Assembly (NCBI RefSeq): GCF_014076415.1
Contig: NZ_CP043568.1
Span: 2,232,001 to 2,296,000, forward strand
DNA length: 64,000 nt
Source: Comamonas testosteroni
GTDB taxonomy: Bacteria; Pseudomonadota; Gammaproteobacteria; Burkholderiales; Burkholderiaceae_C
Direction: 5' to 3'
Position 1 is the stretch's first letter. Every line of letters starts with the position of its first letter. Position numbers and translations under genes: made by a program. Of the stretch, positions 24,681 to 34,127 are shown in pieces. Under the pieces are notes generated by a model. The model was not told the origin of the DNA. It searched no databases and worked only from the letters and a program-made list of their open reading frames with translations.

Positions 24681-25409
24681 ATGCCGCGTAAATCCCTGAA
24701 TGAATCCGTAGCCGACGAGAATGCCGCGCCTGGCGGTGTGGCAGCCGTGGACCGCGCCCTCAGTGTGCTGGGCGCATTCCAGGATGGCGATGCCGCGCTG
24801 AGCCTGGCCGAGCTGGCCGAGCGCACGCGCCTTTACAAGAGCACGGTGCTGCGATTGCTGGCTTCTCTGGAGCATGGCGGCTGGGTTCAGCGCCAGGATG
24901 ACGGGCGCTATGCGGTGGGCCCGGCCGTGGCCAGGCTGCATGCGGTTTACGAACAGAGCTTCTCGCTGGACAAGCTGGTCATGCCGGTGCTGCGCGCACT
25001 GGTGCAGGCCACGGGCGAGAGCGCTGCCTACCATGTGCGCCAGGGGCGCGAACGCCTGTGTCTGTACCGCGTGGATTCGCCGCATCCGGTGCGCGATCAT
25101 GCGCGCACCGGCGATCTGCTGCCCTTGGACAAAGGCGCGGGCGGGCGCGTGCTGGTTGCTTTTGACCCGGAGCTGGGCGACTGGTTGAAGAAAAATCGCA
25201 ACCACTATGCGCGTGTACGGGCTGATGGTTACGAAGCCCTGGTGGGCGACAGGCACAGCGAGATCGCCGGCATCTCGGCACCGGTCTTTCGCCGCAACGG
25301 GGAGCTGGCGGCCGCCCTGACGCTGACCATGCCAGCGCATCGCTATGACGAACGCTATGTCAAAAACGTGTTGCAGGCCGCGCGCGACCTGGGGGCGCAA
25401 CTGCCGTAG
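24681..25409 (+). CDS. IclR-family transcriptional regulator
   Basis: A 242-residue regulator. The start ATG 24681 has CAGGAG about 6 nt upstream, which excludes the longer frame from 24633. The winged helix-turn-helix is near residues 38-60 (SLAELAERTRLYKSTVLRLL) and the GAF-like effector domain fills the rest (GAGGRVLVAF, EIAGISAPVF). It is divergent from the HMG-CoA lyase cluster with a palindrome between, so it is the likely local regulator, sensing either the imported carboxylate or a CoA-free intermediate. Confidence 0.92.
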   Translation: MPRKSLNESVADENAAPGGVAAVDRALSVLGAFQDGDAALSLAELAERTRLYKSTVLRLLASLEHGGWVQRQDDGRYAVGPAVARLHAVYEQSFSLDKLVMPVLRALVQATGESAAYHVRQGRERLCLYRVDSPHPVRDHARTGDLLPLDKGAGGRVLVAFDPELGDWLKKNRNHYARVRADGYEALVGDRHSEIAGISAPVFRRNGELAAALTLTMPAHRYDERYVKNVLQAARDLGAQLP

Positions 25410-25470
25410 CCTTGGGCGCCGTTGGCATGAGGCGCATGGTCGGCAGTCGCAGACGGAGATGAAGCCCGAG

Positions 25471-26376
25471 TCACGGGCCTGCCGGCTCGGGCTGAAAGCC
25501 CGGTTCGCTGCGTATGCGCAAAAAGCGGGCAAAGCGCGGCAGGCCGCTTTTTTCGTGCAGGCCCTGGTAGCGGTAGGTGACCCAGCTGCCCAGCGCAGGC
25601 GGGCTTTTGCGCATCTGTGCCGTCAGCCCGGAGCCCAGTGAAAACTGCTTGCCGTCCGGGGTCTGCACCAGCAGCGCACCCGTCATGCCCTGCCATTGTC
25701 CGCGTCCGCTTTTGTAGCCTATGACCCGGGCTTCGGCATCATCGAAGGGCTTGAGCTTGAGCAGATCGTCGCTGCGGCCCGGGCGATAGGGTGCGCTGCC
25801 CTTGTGCAGCATCAAGCCCTCGCCGCCGCCTTTGACGACTGTGTGCATCCATTGCCGCAACTCGGCTTCCGAGCCCAGCTTGCGCTGCTCCACCATCTGC
25901 ACCCAGTCCTGGGCAATGGCCCCGACGGTGCGCTGCAACAGCGGCAGGCGCTGGTCAAAGCTGCCCGGAGCTGCGGGCAAATCGAACACCATGAATTTCA
26001 TCTGGCGCCAGGCCCTGTCGTCCGGGATGGCCTGTGCCGTGGTGGACTGGGCATGGGCAAACCGGCCGCGTCCGGCCCAGAGCTCGCCATCCATGGGGGT
26101 GGCAGGCCAGTCCCGAACAAACCACTCTGGCGTCGCGATCCGCTGCCCGCCACGGCTGACGAGCTGGTGGCCGTTCCAGTAGCCGCGTACGCCGTCCAGT
26201 TTTTCGCTGACCCAATAATCCTGCAGCGGCAGGCCGCTGCGCCAGACCTGGGCCAGCATCAGCGAAGGCGGCTGTGCCGTGGTCTGGGCCCGCACGGCAA
26301 CAAAGCCCATGCAGAGACAGGCACAGACCAGCCAGAGAATGCATTCCCGCAGGGATCGGTGCCGTGGTTCAGGCAT
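25471..26376 (-). CDS. Exported ATP-dependent DNA ligase (LigE-like)
   Basis: A 301-residue minimal ATP-dependent DNA ligase. The start is ATG 26376, preceded by GGGAG at 6 nt, and gives a signal-like hydrophobic segment ending in VRAQ. Ligase motifs are present: motif I SEKLDGVRG with the AMP-accepting Lys near residue 60, motif III FMVFDLP, motif IV EGLMLH and motif V LLKLKPF, then an OB domain. There is no zinc finger or BRCT domain. Family members with signal peptides are periplasmic and are thought to seal incoming or extracellular DNA. It is convergent with the IclR gene. The chromosomal NAD-dependent ligase is a different protein. Confidence 0.88.
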   Translation of the reverse strand: MPEPRHRSLRECILWLVCACLCMGFVAVRAQTTAQPPSLMLAQVWRSGLPLQDYWVSEKLDGVRGYWNGHQLVSRGGQRIATPEWFVRDWPATPMDGELWAGRGRFAHAQSTTAQAIPDDRAWRQMKFMVFDLPAAPGSFDQRLPLLQRTVGAIAQDWVQMVEQRKLGSEAELRQWMHTVVKGGGEGLMLHKGSAPYRPGRSDDLLKLKPFDDAEARVIGYKSGRGQWQGMTGALLVQTPDGKQFSLGSGLTAQMRKSPPALGSWVTYRYQGLHEKSGLPRFARFLRIRSEPGFQPEPAGP

Positions 26377-26507
26377 GGCTATCTCCCGGTAAAGAGGCAA
26401 CTCATGCTAGAGCGCGCAGCCTATGCTGTCGATGCGGGTACGAACCCATGTCAAAGAACATAGCTATCAGCGGCTTATCTATCAAGGATTGTGTTGATTC
26501 CAATGAA

Positions 26508-26535
26508 AAAGCCGCTGCGGCCAGGCAGCGGCTTT
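26508..26535 (-). terminator. Intrinsic terminator of sodC
   Basis: An 11-bp stem AAAGCCGCTGC / GCAGCGGCTTT with a 6-nt loop. On the minus strand it ends in a T-run. Confidence 0.88.
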
Positions 26536-26552
26536 GTCCCGGGGCAGGGCCT

Positions 26553-27074
26553 TCAGTCGCGGCTGATAACGGCGCAGGCGATGCGCGCGCCGGCATTGCC
26601 CGTGGGCTGGGTGGTGTAGTCGTCGGGCTGTGCATGGACGATGACCGCCCGGCCTATGACATTGCCGGGGCCGGCCAGCAAGGTGATGTCTGCCGACTGT
26701 ACGTTGACGGTGGCCACGCCGTTGGAGTCGGCCTTCAGGCTGGGCAGGTCGCCCATATGGTGCTGGGTCGAGTCATATTTGCCATGCGGATTGCCCAGTG
26801 GGTTGAAGTGGCCGGCAGCGGCATTGCCGTTGTCGCCGCAGTCGCCCTTGTCGTGGATGTGAAAGCCGTGCTCGGAATTGGGCTTGAGGCCGTGAATCAC
26901 GGCATTGACCACCACCTGCTGGCCGGTCTTCTGGGTGAATTTCACATCGCCGCTGACCTTGCTGCCCGAAGTGGCCTGCAGCCTGGCGATGGCCTGGGCG
27001 GGCTGGGGCTCGGGGGTGCTGCAGGCCGTCAGGGCAGCAGCGGATGCGGTCAGGATGAGAAAACGATATGGCAT
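26553..27074 (-). CDS. sodC: Cu/Zn superoxide dismutase, lipoprotein
   Basis: A 173-residue periplasmic SodC that dismutates superoxide. It has a lipobox LTAC with Cys near residue 18, so it is probably membrane-tethered. Metal-site motifs are visible: HGFHIHDKGDCGD (two Cu-site His and a disulfide Cys), AAGHFNP, HHMGDLPSL and the late VIVHAQPDDY. The final RIACAVI supplies the second disulfide Cys. It is monocistronic, with its own terminator and TCCTCTTG-complement ribosome site. It lies beside the exported ligase gene, both periplasmic, but in separate units. Confidence 0.95.
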   Translation of the reverse strand: MPYRFLILTASAAALTACSTPEPQPAQAIARLQATSGSKVSGDVKFTQKTGQQVVVNAVIHGLKPNSEHGFHIHDKGDCGDNGNAAAGHFNPLGNPHGKYDSTQHHMGDLPSLKADSNGVATVNVQSADITLLAGPGNVIGRAVIVHAQPDDYTTQPTGNAGARIACAVISRD

Positions 27075-27193
27075 GTAAGCTCCTCTTGAATATTCGTCAG
27101 AACCATAGAGAAAACACTGTGAACCATAGCGTCAGTGCTTTGCCGCGCTTGTAGGGCAAGGGCCAAGATGTCGGCAGCGGTCTCAAAAAACAA

Positions 27194-27224
27194 AGCCCCG
27201 CAGGCTGCTGAGGCCTGCGGGGCT
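27194..27224 (-). terminator. Intrinsic terminator of fabI
   Basis: A 12-bp stem AGCCCCGCAGGC / GCCTGCGGGGCT with a 7-nt loop; on the minus strand it is followed by TTTGTTTTTT. Confidence 0.92.
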
Positions 27225-27246
27225 GGTGTCGTCAAAAGCCTGGGGC

Positions 27247-28047
27247 TCAGACCTGATCGGCAGACAGGCCTGCAGTCTGGCTGAAGCCGCCGTCCACATA
27301 GGTGATCTCGGCGGTCACGCCGGAGGCCAGGTCGGACAGCAGGAAGGCCGCGACATTGCCCACGTCTTCAATGGTCACATTGCGGCGCAGAGGAGCGGCA
27401 TCGGCCACGCGGCCCAGCAGCTTGCCGAAGTCCTTGATGCCGGAGGCGGCCAGGGTCTTGATGGGGCCGGCGGAGATGCCGTTGGCACGGATGGCGCGGC
27501 CGTCGGCAGTGCGGCCCACGGCTTCTGCCAGGTAGCGCACGGATGCTTCCAGCGATGCCTTGGCCAGGCCCATGGTGTTGTAGTTGGGGATGGAGCGCAG
27601 AGCCCCCAGATAGGACAGCGTCAGCAGCGAGGACTTGTCGTTCAGGTAAGGCAGGGCAGCCTTGGCCATGGCTGGGAAGCTGTAGGCGCTGATATCGTGG
27701 GCGATCTTGAAGTTCTCGCGGCTCAGACCGTCGAGGAAGTTGCCGGCAATGGCTTCACGGGGGGCAAAACCGATGGAGTGCACAAAGCCGTCGAACTTGC
27801 CCCAGGTGGCACCCAGGTCGGCGAACAGCTTTTCAATCTGGGCGTCGTCGCCCACGTCGCAGTCGAACACCAGCTTGGAGTCGAAGTCGGCAGCAAATTC
27901 GGTAATGCGGTCCTTGAAGCGTTCACCCACATAGCTGAAAGCCAGTTCTGCGCCTTGCTCGTGGCAGGCCTTGGCAATGCCGTAGGCAATGGAACGGTTG
28001 GACAGGACGCCCGTGATCAGCAGCTTTTTACCGGCGAGAAAACCCAT
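27247..28047 (-). CDS. fabI: Enoyl-[acyl-carrier-protein] reductase (NADH)
   Basis: A 266-residue FabI performing the last reduction of each fatty-acid elongation cycle. The start ATG 28047 ([14 protein letters not shown]) has GGAGAAC upstream; the frame extends further back but overlaps the divergent promoter region. The atypical SDR cofactor motif [11 protein letters not shown] is present, as is the catalytic pair spaced YNTMGLAK in the block around residue 158, and [13 protein letters not shown] in the substrate loop. It is closed by a strong terminator and divergent from yejA. Confidence 0.96.
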   Translation of the reverse strand: MGFLAGKKLLITGVLSNRSIAYGIAKACHEQGAELAFSYVGERFKDRITEFAADFDSKLVFDCDVGDDAQIEKLFADLGATWGKFDGFVHSIGFAPREAIAGNFLDGLSRENFKIAHDISAYSFPAMAKAALPYLNDKSSLLTLSYLGALRSIPNYNTMGLAKASLEASVRYLAEAVGRTADGRAIRANGISAGPIKTLAASGIKDFGKLLGRVADAAPLRRNVTIEDVGNVAAFLLSDLASGVTAEITYVDGGFSQTAGLSADQV

Positions 28048-28167
28048 TGTTGTTCTCCAAAGAAAATTGAAAGAGACGATGGCTGCATCTGTGGCAGACG
28101 CGCCATCTTTGAAAACGTATCTGTTCGAACTGGGTGCGAACCAGTCGGGGTAGGGCAGAATTGTCGC

Positions 28168-29982
28168 ATGCGCCATTGGATGATTTGCTCAGCCCTGATT
28201 GTCAGCAGCCAAGTTGCCACGCCTGCCCTGGCAGCACATGGCTATGCGCTCTGGGGGCAGCCCAGGTACGCGGTCGACTTCAAGCACTTTGACTATGTGA
28301 ACCCTCAAGCGCCCAAGGGCGGCGAGTTGCGCATGGTCAGCAATCTGCGCTATTCGACCTTCGACAAGTACAACCCCTTCACCATCAAGGGCTCGCCGCC
28401 TGCCTATCTGGCGGACATGCTGTTCGAGACCCTGCTGACCCCCAGTCTCGACGAGACGGCTACGGGCTACGGCCTGCTGGCCGAGGATGTGGATGTGGCG
28501 GCCGACGGCCTGTCCGCGACATTCAAATTGCGCAAGCAGGCGCGCTTTCACAACGGAAAGCCGGTACTGGCTCAGGATGTGAAGCACAGCTACGAGACGC
28601 TGCTGAGCAAATATGTCTCGCCTGGCTACAAGACGCTGTTTGCCGAGGTGGCTGCCTGTGATGTGCTCGACGAGCGCACGGTGCGTTTTCGCTTCAAAAA
28701 GCCCAACCGTGATCTGCCGCTGACCGTGGGCGCTCTGTTGCCGGTGTTCAGCCGTGACTGGGGGCTGGGCGCGGATGGCAAGCCCAAGGCCTTCGATCAG
28801 GTGGTGATGGACACGCCTATCGGCAGCGGGCCCTACAAGATAGGGCCGGTCAAGTTTGGCAAGGACATCAGCTATGTTCGCGATCCTCAATATTGGGGGG
28901 CAGCCTTGCCGGTGCGTGTCGGCCTGGCCAATTTTGACCGAATCACCATCAAGATCTACAAGGACAACACGGCGCGGCTGGAGGCACTCAAGGCCGGCGA
29001 GTTCGATCTCATGCGCATCAACAGCGCGGGCGACTGGGCCAGGCGTCTGACGGGGCGGCGCTTCGCCTCGGGCGAACTGGTCAAGGGCGCGTTCGAGAAC
29101 AAGCTGCCCTCGGGCTTTCAGAGTTTTTTCCTGAATACGCGGCGTGAGCTGCTCAAGGATGTGCGTGTGCGCGAGGCCTTGGGCCTGGCTTATGACTTTG
29201 AGTGGATGAGCCGTCAGATGTTCTATGGCGCATATCAGCGCGTGCATGGATTGTTTGGCAATACCGCTTGCGAAACCACGGGCGATCCCAGCGATGCCGA
29301 GCTGGCCCTGCTCAAGCCCTACGAGAGCAGTCTGCCGCCAGGCACGCTGGGGCAGATGGCCCAGCCGCCACGCACCGATGGGCCTGATGGCCTGCGCGGC
29401 AATCTGCGGCGTGCGCAGAAGCTGCTGGCCGATGCCGGCTGGACGGTCAGGGATGGCGCCTTGCGCAATGCCGGGGGCGAGCCCATGGTGCTGGAATATC
29501 TGGACAGCAGCGAGAGTGGTGTCAAGATCGTCAGCAGCTGGATGCGCAATCTGGAGAAGCTGGGCATCACGCTCAAGGTGCGCAATGTGGACTACGCGCT
29601 CTATCAGCAGCGCATGGACAAATACGACTTCGACATCGTGACGCTGAACGTGCCCGGTACGCACAACCCGGGTCAGGAATATGCCGAGCTGTTCGGCAGC
29701 GCCGCCGCCGATGTGGAGGGAGCCTCGAACTATGTCGGCCTCAAGAGCAAGGTGGTGGATGCCATCATCGCCCAGATGGCTGCGGCCAAGTCCGAGCAGC
29801 AGATGCTGCCCGCCTGCCATGCGCTGGAGCGCATCATCGTGCACGGCCATTACCTGATTCCCCAGTATTACTCGGGCACGCACCGCATGGTCTATGACGC
29901 CTGGAGGCTGGCGCTGCCGGGGCAGATTCCGGCCTATTCGCCGGGCGAGCTATGGGCGGTCTATGCCTGGTGGGCCAAGTGA
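28168..29982 (+). CDS. yejA: Peptide ABC transporter periplasmic binding protein (YejA-like)
   Basis: A 604-residue family 5 solute-binding protein of the YejA branch. The start ATG 28168 ([20 protein letters not shown]) yields a signal peptide cut near ALA; the longer open frame upstream is antisense to fabI. It has [19 protein letters not shown], the conserved [14 protein letters not shown] block and DFDIVTLN near the C-terminus. It is the first gene of the yejABEF-type operon, delivering oligopeptides to the permeases. A GC-rich dispersed repeat lies between it and yejB. Confidence 0.92.
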   Translation: MRHWMICSALIVSSQVATPALAAHGYALWGQPRYAVDFKHFDYVNPQAPKGGELRMVSNLRYSTFDKYNPFTIKGSPPAYLADMLFETLLTPSLDETATGYGLLAEDVDVAADGLSATFKLRKQARFHNGKPVLAQDVKHSYETLLSKYVSPGYKTLFAEVAACDVLDERTVRFRFKKPNRDLPLTVGALLPVFSRDWGLGADGKPKAFDQVVMDTPIGSGPYKIGPVKFGKDISYVRDPQYWGAALPVRVGLANFDRITIKIYKDNTARLEALKAGEFDLMRINSAGDWARRLTGRRFASGELVKGAFENKLPSGFQSFFLNTRRELLKDVRVREALGLAYDFEWMSRQMFYGAYQRVHGLFGNTACETTGDPSDAELALLKPYESSLPPGTLGQMAQPPRTDGPDGLRGNLRRAQKLLADAGWTVRDGALRNAGGEPMVLEYLDSSESGVKIVSSWMRNLEKLGITLKVRNVDYALYQQRMDKYDFDIVTLNVPGTHNPGQEYAELFGSAAADVEGASNYVGLKSKVVDAIIAQMAAAKSEQQMLPACHALERIIVHGHYLIPQYYSGTHRMVYDAWRLALPGQIPAYSPGELWAVYAWWAK

Positions 29983-29983
29983 A

Positions 29984-30073
29984 GTCGCCCCCACGCTCCA
30001 CCGTTGCACGGGTCGCTGCCCCCCAAGGGGGCTGGCCTTGCTTGGGGCGGCCCGGCGCTGCGGCCATCGCCAC
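29984..30073. repeat. GC-rich dispersed repeat inside the yej operon
   Basis: About 90 nt between yejA and yejB containing nested complementary runs such as GCCCCCCAAGGGGGC around 30018-30032 and a later CTTGGGGCGGCCCGG. It resembles a common Comamonas/Acidovorax intergenic repeat. As RNA it would fold into a hairpin and could lower expression of the permeases relative to the binding protein. Confidence 0.6.
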
Positions 30074-30101
30074 CACAGCTGAAAACAAGGGTTGATCGAA
30101 G

Positions 30102-31130
30102 ATGTTTGCCTATATTCTCAAACGCATTTTGCTGATGATCCCCACGCTGCTGGGCGTGCTGCTGCTGACCTTTGTGGTCATCCAGTTCGTGCCCGGCGGC
30201 CCGGTGGAGCAGTATCTGGCCGAGGCCAAGGCCGGTGCCGGACATGGAGCCGAAGGCGCTTCCATGAGCTATCGCGGCGGCCAGGGCGTGGATCCCAAAC
30301 GCCTGGAGGAGATCAAGGCGCTGTACGGCTTTGACAAGCCGCCGGTTGAACGATTCGTGCAGATGCTGGGCCAGTTCGCACGCTTCGATCTGGGCACCAG
30401 CTTTTTTCAGAACAAAAGCGTCTGGGCGCTGGTCAAGGAAAAACTGCCGGTCTCCATCAGCCTGGGGCTGTGGACGTTTTTCATCAGCTATCTGGTGGCC
30501 GTGCCACTGGGCGTGGCCAAGGCCGTTCGGGCCGGCTCGCGCTTCGACCTGGCGACCACCATTGTGATTCTCATCGGCTATGCCATCCCGGGCTTTGTGC
30601 TGGGCGTGGCGCTGCTGGTCGTCTTTGGCGGGCAACTGCAGTGGTTTCCGCTGCGCGGGCTGACTTCGGCCAATTTCGACGAACTCAGCACCATGGGCAA
30701 GGTGGCGGACTATCTCTGGCATATCGCGCTGCCTGTGACGGCCATGGTGGCCGGCAGCTTTGCCGTGACAGCCATGCTGACCAAGAACTCGTTTCTCGAG
30801 GAGATCCGCAAGCAATATGTGCTGACGGCCCGTGCCAAGGGGCTGTCCGAGCGCCAGGTGCTCTACAAGCATGTGTTTCGCAATGCGCTGATTCCCATCG
30901 TCACGGGCTTTCCCTCGGCTTTCATCGGCGCCTTCTTTGCCGGCGCGCTGCTGATCGAGACCCTGTTCTCGCTCGACGGTCTGGGTCTGCTCAGCTATGA
31001 AAGTGTGATCCGGCGCGACTTTCCCGTGGTGCTGGGCACGCTGTATCTGTTCACGCTGATCGGTCTGGTGACCAAGCTCATCAGCGATCTTTGCTATGTC
31101 TGGGTAGACCCCCGGGTCAAGTTTGACTGA
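30102..31130 (+). CDS. yejB: Peptide ABC transporter permease (YejB-like)
   Basis: A 342-residue inner-membrane permease. It opens MFAYILKRILLMIPTLLGVL, the conserved first helix of DppB/OppB proteins. The EAA-loop signature is in YVLTARAKGLSERQVLYKHV near residue 240, the site that contacts the ATPase. About six transmembrane segments are visible. The insert of about 50 residues after the first helix, rich in Gly (GAGHGAEGASMSYRGGQGV), is characteristic of YejB. yejE follows almost directly. Confidence 0.93.
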   Translation: MFAYILKRILLMIPTLLGVLLLTFVVIQFVPGGPVEQYLAEAKAGAGHGAEGASMSYRGGQGVDPKRLEEIKALYGFDKPPVERFVQMLGQFARFDLGTSFFQNKSVWALVKEKLPVSISLGLWTFFISYLVAVPLGVAKAVRAGSRFDLATTIVILIGYAIPGFVLGVALLVVFGGQLQWFPLRGLTSANFDELSTMGKVADYLWHIALPVTAMVAGSFAVTAMLTKNSFLEEIRKQYVLTARAKGLSERQVLYKHVFRNALIPIVTGFPSAFIGAFFAGALLIETLFSLDGLGLLSYESVIRRDFPVVLGTLYLFTLIGLVTKLISDLCYVWVDPRVKFD

Positions 31131-31163
31131 TTTATGCAAGATAAGCCTCAAACCAATGCCCTG

Positions 31164-31179
31164 CAAGCGCAAGCAGCTA
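31164..31179 (-). repeat. Comamonadaceae dispersed motif, copy B
   Basis: Reverse complement TAGCTGCTTGCGCTTG, exactly as at 21127-21142. It is part of a 40-50 nt element between yejB and yejE whose end contains the AGGAG used as the yejE ribosome site. Confidence 0.6.
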
Positions 31180-31199
31180 TGAATTCAGGAGTTGATGCC

Positions 31200-32279
31200 A
31201 TGCAGACTGTGTCTGCTGCCCAATCCGAGTCCCCGGGGCGCCGGGCCTGGAGGCGTTTCAGATCCAACCGGCTGGGCTTTGTCAGCCTGCTGATCTTCAC
31301 GGTGCTGGTGCTGCTCAGCCTGTTTGCAGAGCTGCTGTCCAACGACAAGCCGCTCATCGTGCGCTACGAGGGGCAGACCTATTTGCCGCTGCTGCACGAT
31401 TACCCGGAAACCACGTTTGGCGGCGACTTCCATACGCCTACCGATTACCTTGATCCCTTCATCCGGCAAAGGCTCGGCGAGGGCGACAACTGGGCGATCT
31501 TCCCCCTCAACCGCTATGGCAAGTCCACCATCAACTACTTTGCCAAGTCACCCAACCCTTCTGCGCCGTCGACCGACAACTGGCTGGGCACCGACGACCG
31601 GGGGCGCGATCTGCTGGCCCAGCTCATCTACGGTTTTCGCGTCAGCGTGCTGTTCGGTCTGGCGCTGACGGCCGTGGGCGTGCTGCTGGGCGTGCTGGCG
31701 GGGGCGATACAGGGCTTTTTTGGCGGCAAGACGGATCTGGCCTTTCAGCGCCTGACGGAAATCTGGGGCTCCATGCCCGAGCTCTACCTGCTCATCATCT
31801 TCAGCGCGCTGTTTGCTCCCAGTGTCTCGCTGCTGCTGATTCTGCTGAGCCTGTTCGGCTGGATGGGGCTGGCCGACTATGTGCGCGCCGAGTTCCTGCG
31901 CAATCGCCAGCTCGACTATGTGAAATCCGCCCAGGCCCTGGGTGCCAGCAATCGCTCCATCATCTTTCGCCACATCCTGCCCAACAGCATGACGCCGGTG
32001 ATCACCTTTCTGCCGTTTCGCATGAGCGGGGCCATCCTGGCACTGACCTCGCTCGATTTCCTGGGCCTGGGCGTTCCCCCGGGCACGCCCAGCCTGGGCG
32101 AGCTGCTGAGCCAGGGCAAGAACAATATCGATGCCTGGTGGATTTCCCTGTCCACCTTTGGCGTGCTGGTCGTCACGCTGCTGCTGCTGACCTTCATGGG
32201 GGACGCCCTGCGCGATGCGCTGGACCCGCGCAAGCAGGCGCGCACGCATGCAGCAAAGCGCGCGGGAGGCAAGCCATGA
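31200..32279 (+). CDS. yejE: Peptide ABC transporter permease (YejE-like)
   Basis: A 359-residue second permease. The frame is open from 31134, but the first 22 codons are dispersed-repeat sequence; ATG 31200 has AGGAG at 31187-31191, 8 nt upstream, so I start there. It shows RAWRRFRSNRLGFVSLLIF (first helix), the long YejE-specific periplasmic loop, the DDRGRDLLAQLIYGFRVS block and the EAA loop YVKSAQALGASNRSIIFRH. The stop overlaps the yejF start (ATGA). Confidence 0.92.
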   Translation: MQTVSAAQSESPGRRAWRRFRSNRLGFVSLLIFTVLVLLSLFAELLSNDKPLIVRYEGQTYLPLLHDYPETTFGGDFHTPTDYLDPFIRQRLGEGDNWAIFPLNRYGKSTINYFAKSPNPSAPSTDNWLGTDDRGRDLLAQLIYGFRVSVLFGLALTAVGVLLGVLAGAIQGFFGGKTDLAFQRLTEIWGSMPELYLLIIFSALFAPSVSLLLILLSLFGWMGLADYVRAEFLRNRQLDYVKSAQALGASNRSIIFRHILPNSMTPVITFLPFRMSGAILALTSLDFLGLGVPPGTPSLGELLSQGKNNIDAWWISLSTFGVLVVTLLLLTFMGDALRDALDPRKQARTHAAKRAGGKP

Positions 32280-33931
32280 GCCAGGAGAAATACGGGATGG
32301 AGAGCCGCAGCCGGCTGCTGAGCGTACACGATCTGAGCGTGTCTTTTGCGGGCAAGCCCGTGGTGCAGGGCGTGAGCTTCGAGCTTGCAGCTGGTGAAAA
32401 GCTGGCGCTGGTGGGGGAGTCCGGCTCGGGCAAGTCGGTCACTGCGCTGTCGCTGCTGCGCTTGGTGGGAGACGCCCAACTGGGTGGCCGAGCCCTGCTG
32501 GACGGGCGCGATCTGCTGCAGCTTTCGGAGCGCGAGATGCAGGGCATACGCGGCGGCGATATCGCCATGATCTTCCAGGAGCCGATGACGGCGCTGAACC
32601 CGCTGATGACCGTCGGCGCGCAGGTGGCAGAGGTGCTGCAGCTCAAGCAGGCACTGAGCCGTGCCCAGGCCCAGACGCAGGCGGTGGAGCTGCTGGCCAC
32701 CACCGGCATCCCCGAACCGGGGCGCAGGGCGCAGAGCTTTCCGCACCAGCTCAGCGGTGGCCAGCGTCAGCGCGCCATGATTGCCATGGCTCTGGCCAGC
32801 CGTCCCCGGTTGCTGCTGGCCGACGAGCCGACAACGGCGCTGGATGTGACGCTGCGTGGCCAGATCCTGGATTTGCTGGCCGATCTGCAGCGGCAGACCG
32901 GCATGGCCGTGCTGATGATCACGCATGACCTGAACCTGGTGCGCCGCTTCGCCGACCGTGTGGCGGTCATGGAAAAAGGCCGCCTTGTGGAGCAGGGCGC
33001 TGTGGCCGAGCTGATGCGAAACCCGCAGCACGCCTATACCCGCAAGCTGCTGGCCAGCAGGCCGGTGCGCAATGTGGCCGATGGGCCCGTGCCGGCCGGT
33101 GAGGCTGCCGTGGTGCAGACCCAGGCCTTGCAGGTGAGCTATGCCACGCCCTTGCCCGGCATTCGTGGCTGGTTCAAAAAGGGGGCGTTCGTTGCGGTCA
33201 AGGGCGCGGATATGCTGCTGCGGCCCGGTCGTACCCTGGGTGTGATCGGCGAATCGGGTTCCGGTAAATCCACGCTGGCCCAAGCCGTGCTGGGGCTGTT
33301 GCCTGCGGCCGGGGAGCTGCAGGTGGCCGGCAGGCAATGGCAGCAGCCGGCAATCCGCAACAGCGCCGCCAATCTGGCGCTGCGGCGCAAGATCCAGGTG
33401 GTGTTTCAGGATCCGTTCTCCTCGCTCTCTCCGCGCATGACGGTGGAGGAGATCGTTGGCGAAGGCCTGCAGATCCATGCCCCTGAGCTCGCTGCCGCGC
33501 TGCGGCGCGAGCGCGTACTCAAGATGCTCGAAGAGGTGGGCTTGACCGAGGCCCAGTTTCCCGGCCTGCTGCAGCGCTATCCGCATGAATTCTCGGGCGG
33601 GCAGCGGCAGCGCCTGGCGATTTCGCGCGCGCTCATCATGGAGCCCGAGGTCCTGGTGCTGGATGAGCCCACGAGTGCACTCGACGTCACCATTCAGCAG
33701 CAGGTGCTGGCCCTGCTGCAGCGGCTGCAGAAGGAGCGTGGCCTGGCCTATCTGCTCATCACCCATGATGTGGATGTGATTCGCGCCATGGCCCATGAGG
33801 TGCTGGTCATGAAGGATGGGCAGATCGTTGAGCAGGGCGGCGTGCAGGCGGTGCTGACGGCGCCGCGGCAGGCCTATACGCGCCAGCTGGTCGAGGCCGC
33901 CGGGGTCGTTGCCGAGTCGCCGGCGGTCTGA
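32276..33931 (+). CDS. yejF: Peptide ABC transporter ATP-binding protein, double domain (YejF-like)
   Basis: A 551-residue protein fusing two ABC ATPase domains. Each has Walker A GESGSGKS (near residues 48 and 325), a signature (LSGGQRQRA and FSGGQRQRL) and a Walker B followed by Glu (LLLADEPTTALD and VLVLDEPTSALD). It energises the YejB/YejE channel. ATG 32276 overlaps the yejE stop. In enterobacteria Yej imports peptides and peptide-linked toxins such as microcin C; here that is by homology only. Confidence 0.95.
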   Translation: MSQEKYGMESRSRLLSVHDLSVSFAGKPVVQGVSFELAAGEKLALVGESGSGKSVTALSLLRLVGDAQLGGRALLDGRDLLQLSEREMQGIRGGDIAMIFQEPMTALNPLMTVGAQVAEVLQLKQALSRAQAQTQAVELLATTGIPEPGRRAQSFPHQLSGGQRQRAMIAMALASRPRLLLADEPTTALDVTLRGQILDLLADLQRQTGMAVLMITHDLNLVRRFADRVAVMEKGRLVEQGAVAELMRNPQHAYTRKLLASRPVRNVADGPVPAGEAAVVQTQALQVSYATPLPGIRGWFKKGAFVAVKGADMLLRPGRTLGVIGESGSGKSTLAQAVLGLLPAAGELQVAGRQWQQPAIRNSAANLALRRKIQVVFQDPFSSLSPRMTVEEIVGEGLQIHAPELAAALRRERVLKMLEEVGLTEAQFPGLLQRYPHEFSGGQRQRLAISRALIMEPEVLVLDEPTSALDVTIQQQVLALLQRLQKERGLAYLLITHDVDVIRAMAHEVLVMKDGQIVEQGGVQAVLTAPRQAYTRQLVEAAGVVAESPAV

Positions 33932-34127
33932 ATTGATAGCGAGCAGCGCTTTCCCTTCAACGGCTTGAGGCTTTGAATGCCCGCAATTGCTGTCGATTCG
34001 CTGATGCGCGAGGCGGGCATTCGCTGAAAAACACTGAATCCGCACTCGAAAGTTCGTATTTATTTGGCGCGAATTCTCTGGCTGTGGCCTAATTGATCCT
34101 TTTCAACCTCCCAATTGAGAATTCGAC

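Noticed and set aside
27226..28167. Extension of the yejA frame upstream across fabI
   Set aside because: The extra residues are antisense to fabI; a signal peptide begins at ATG 28168.
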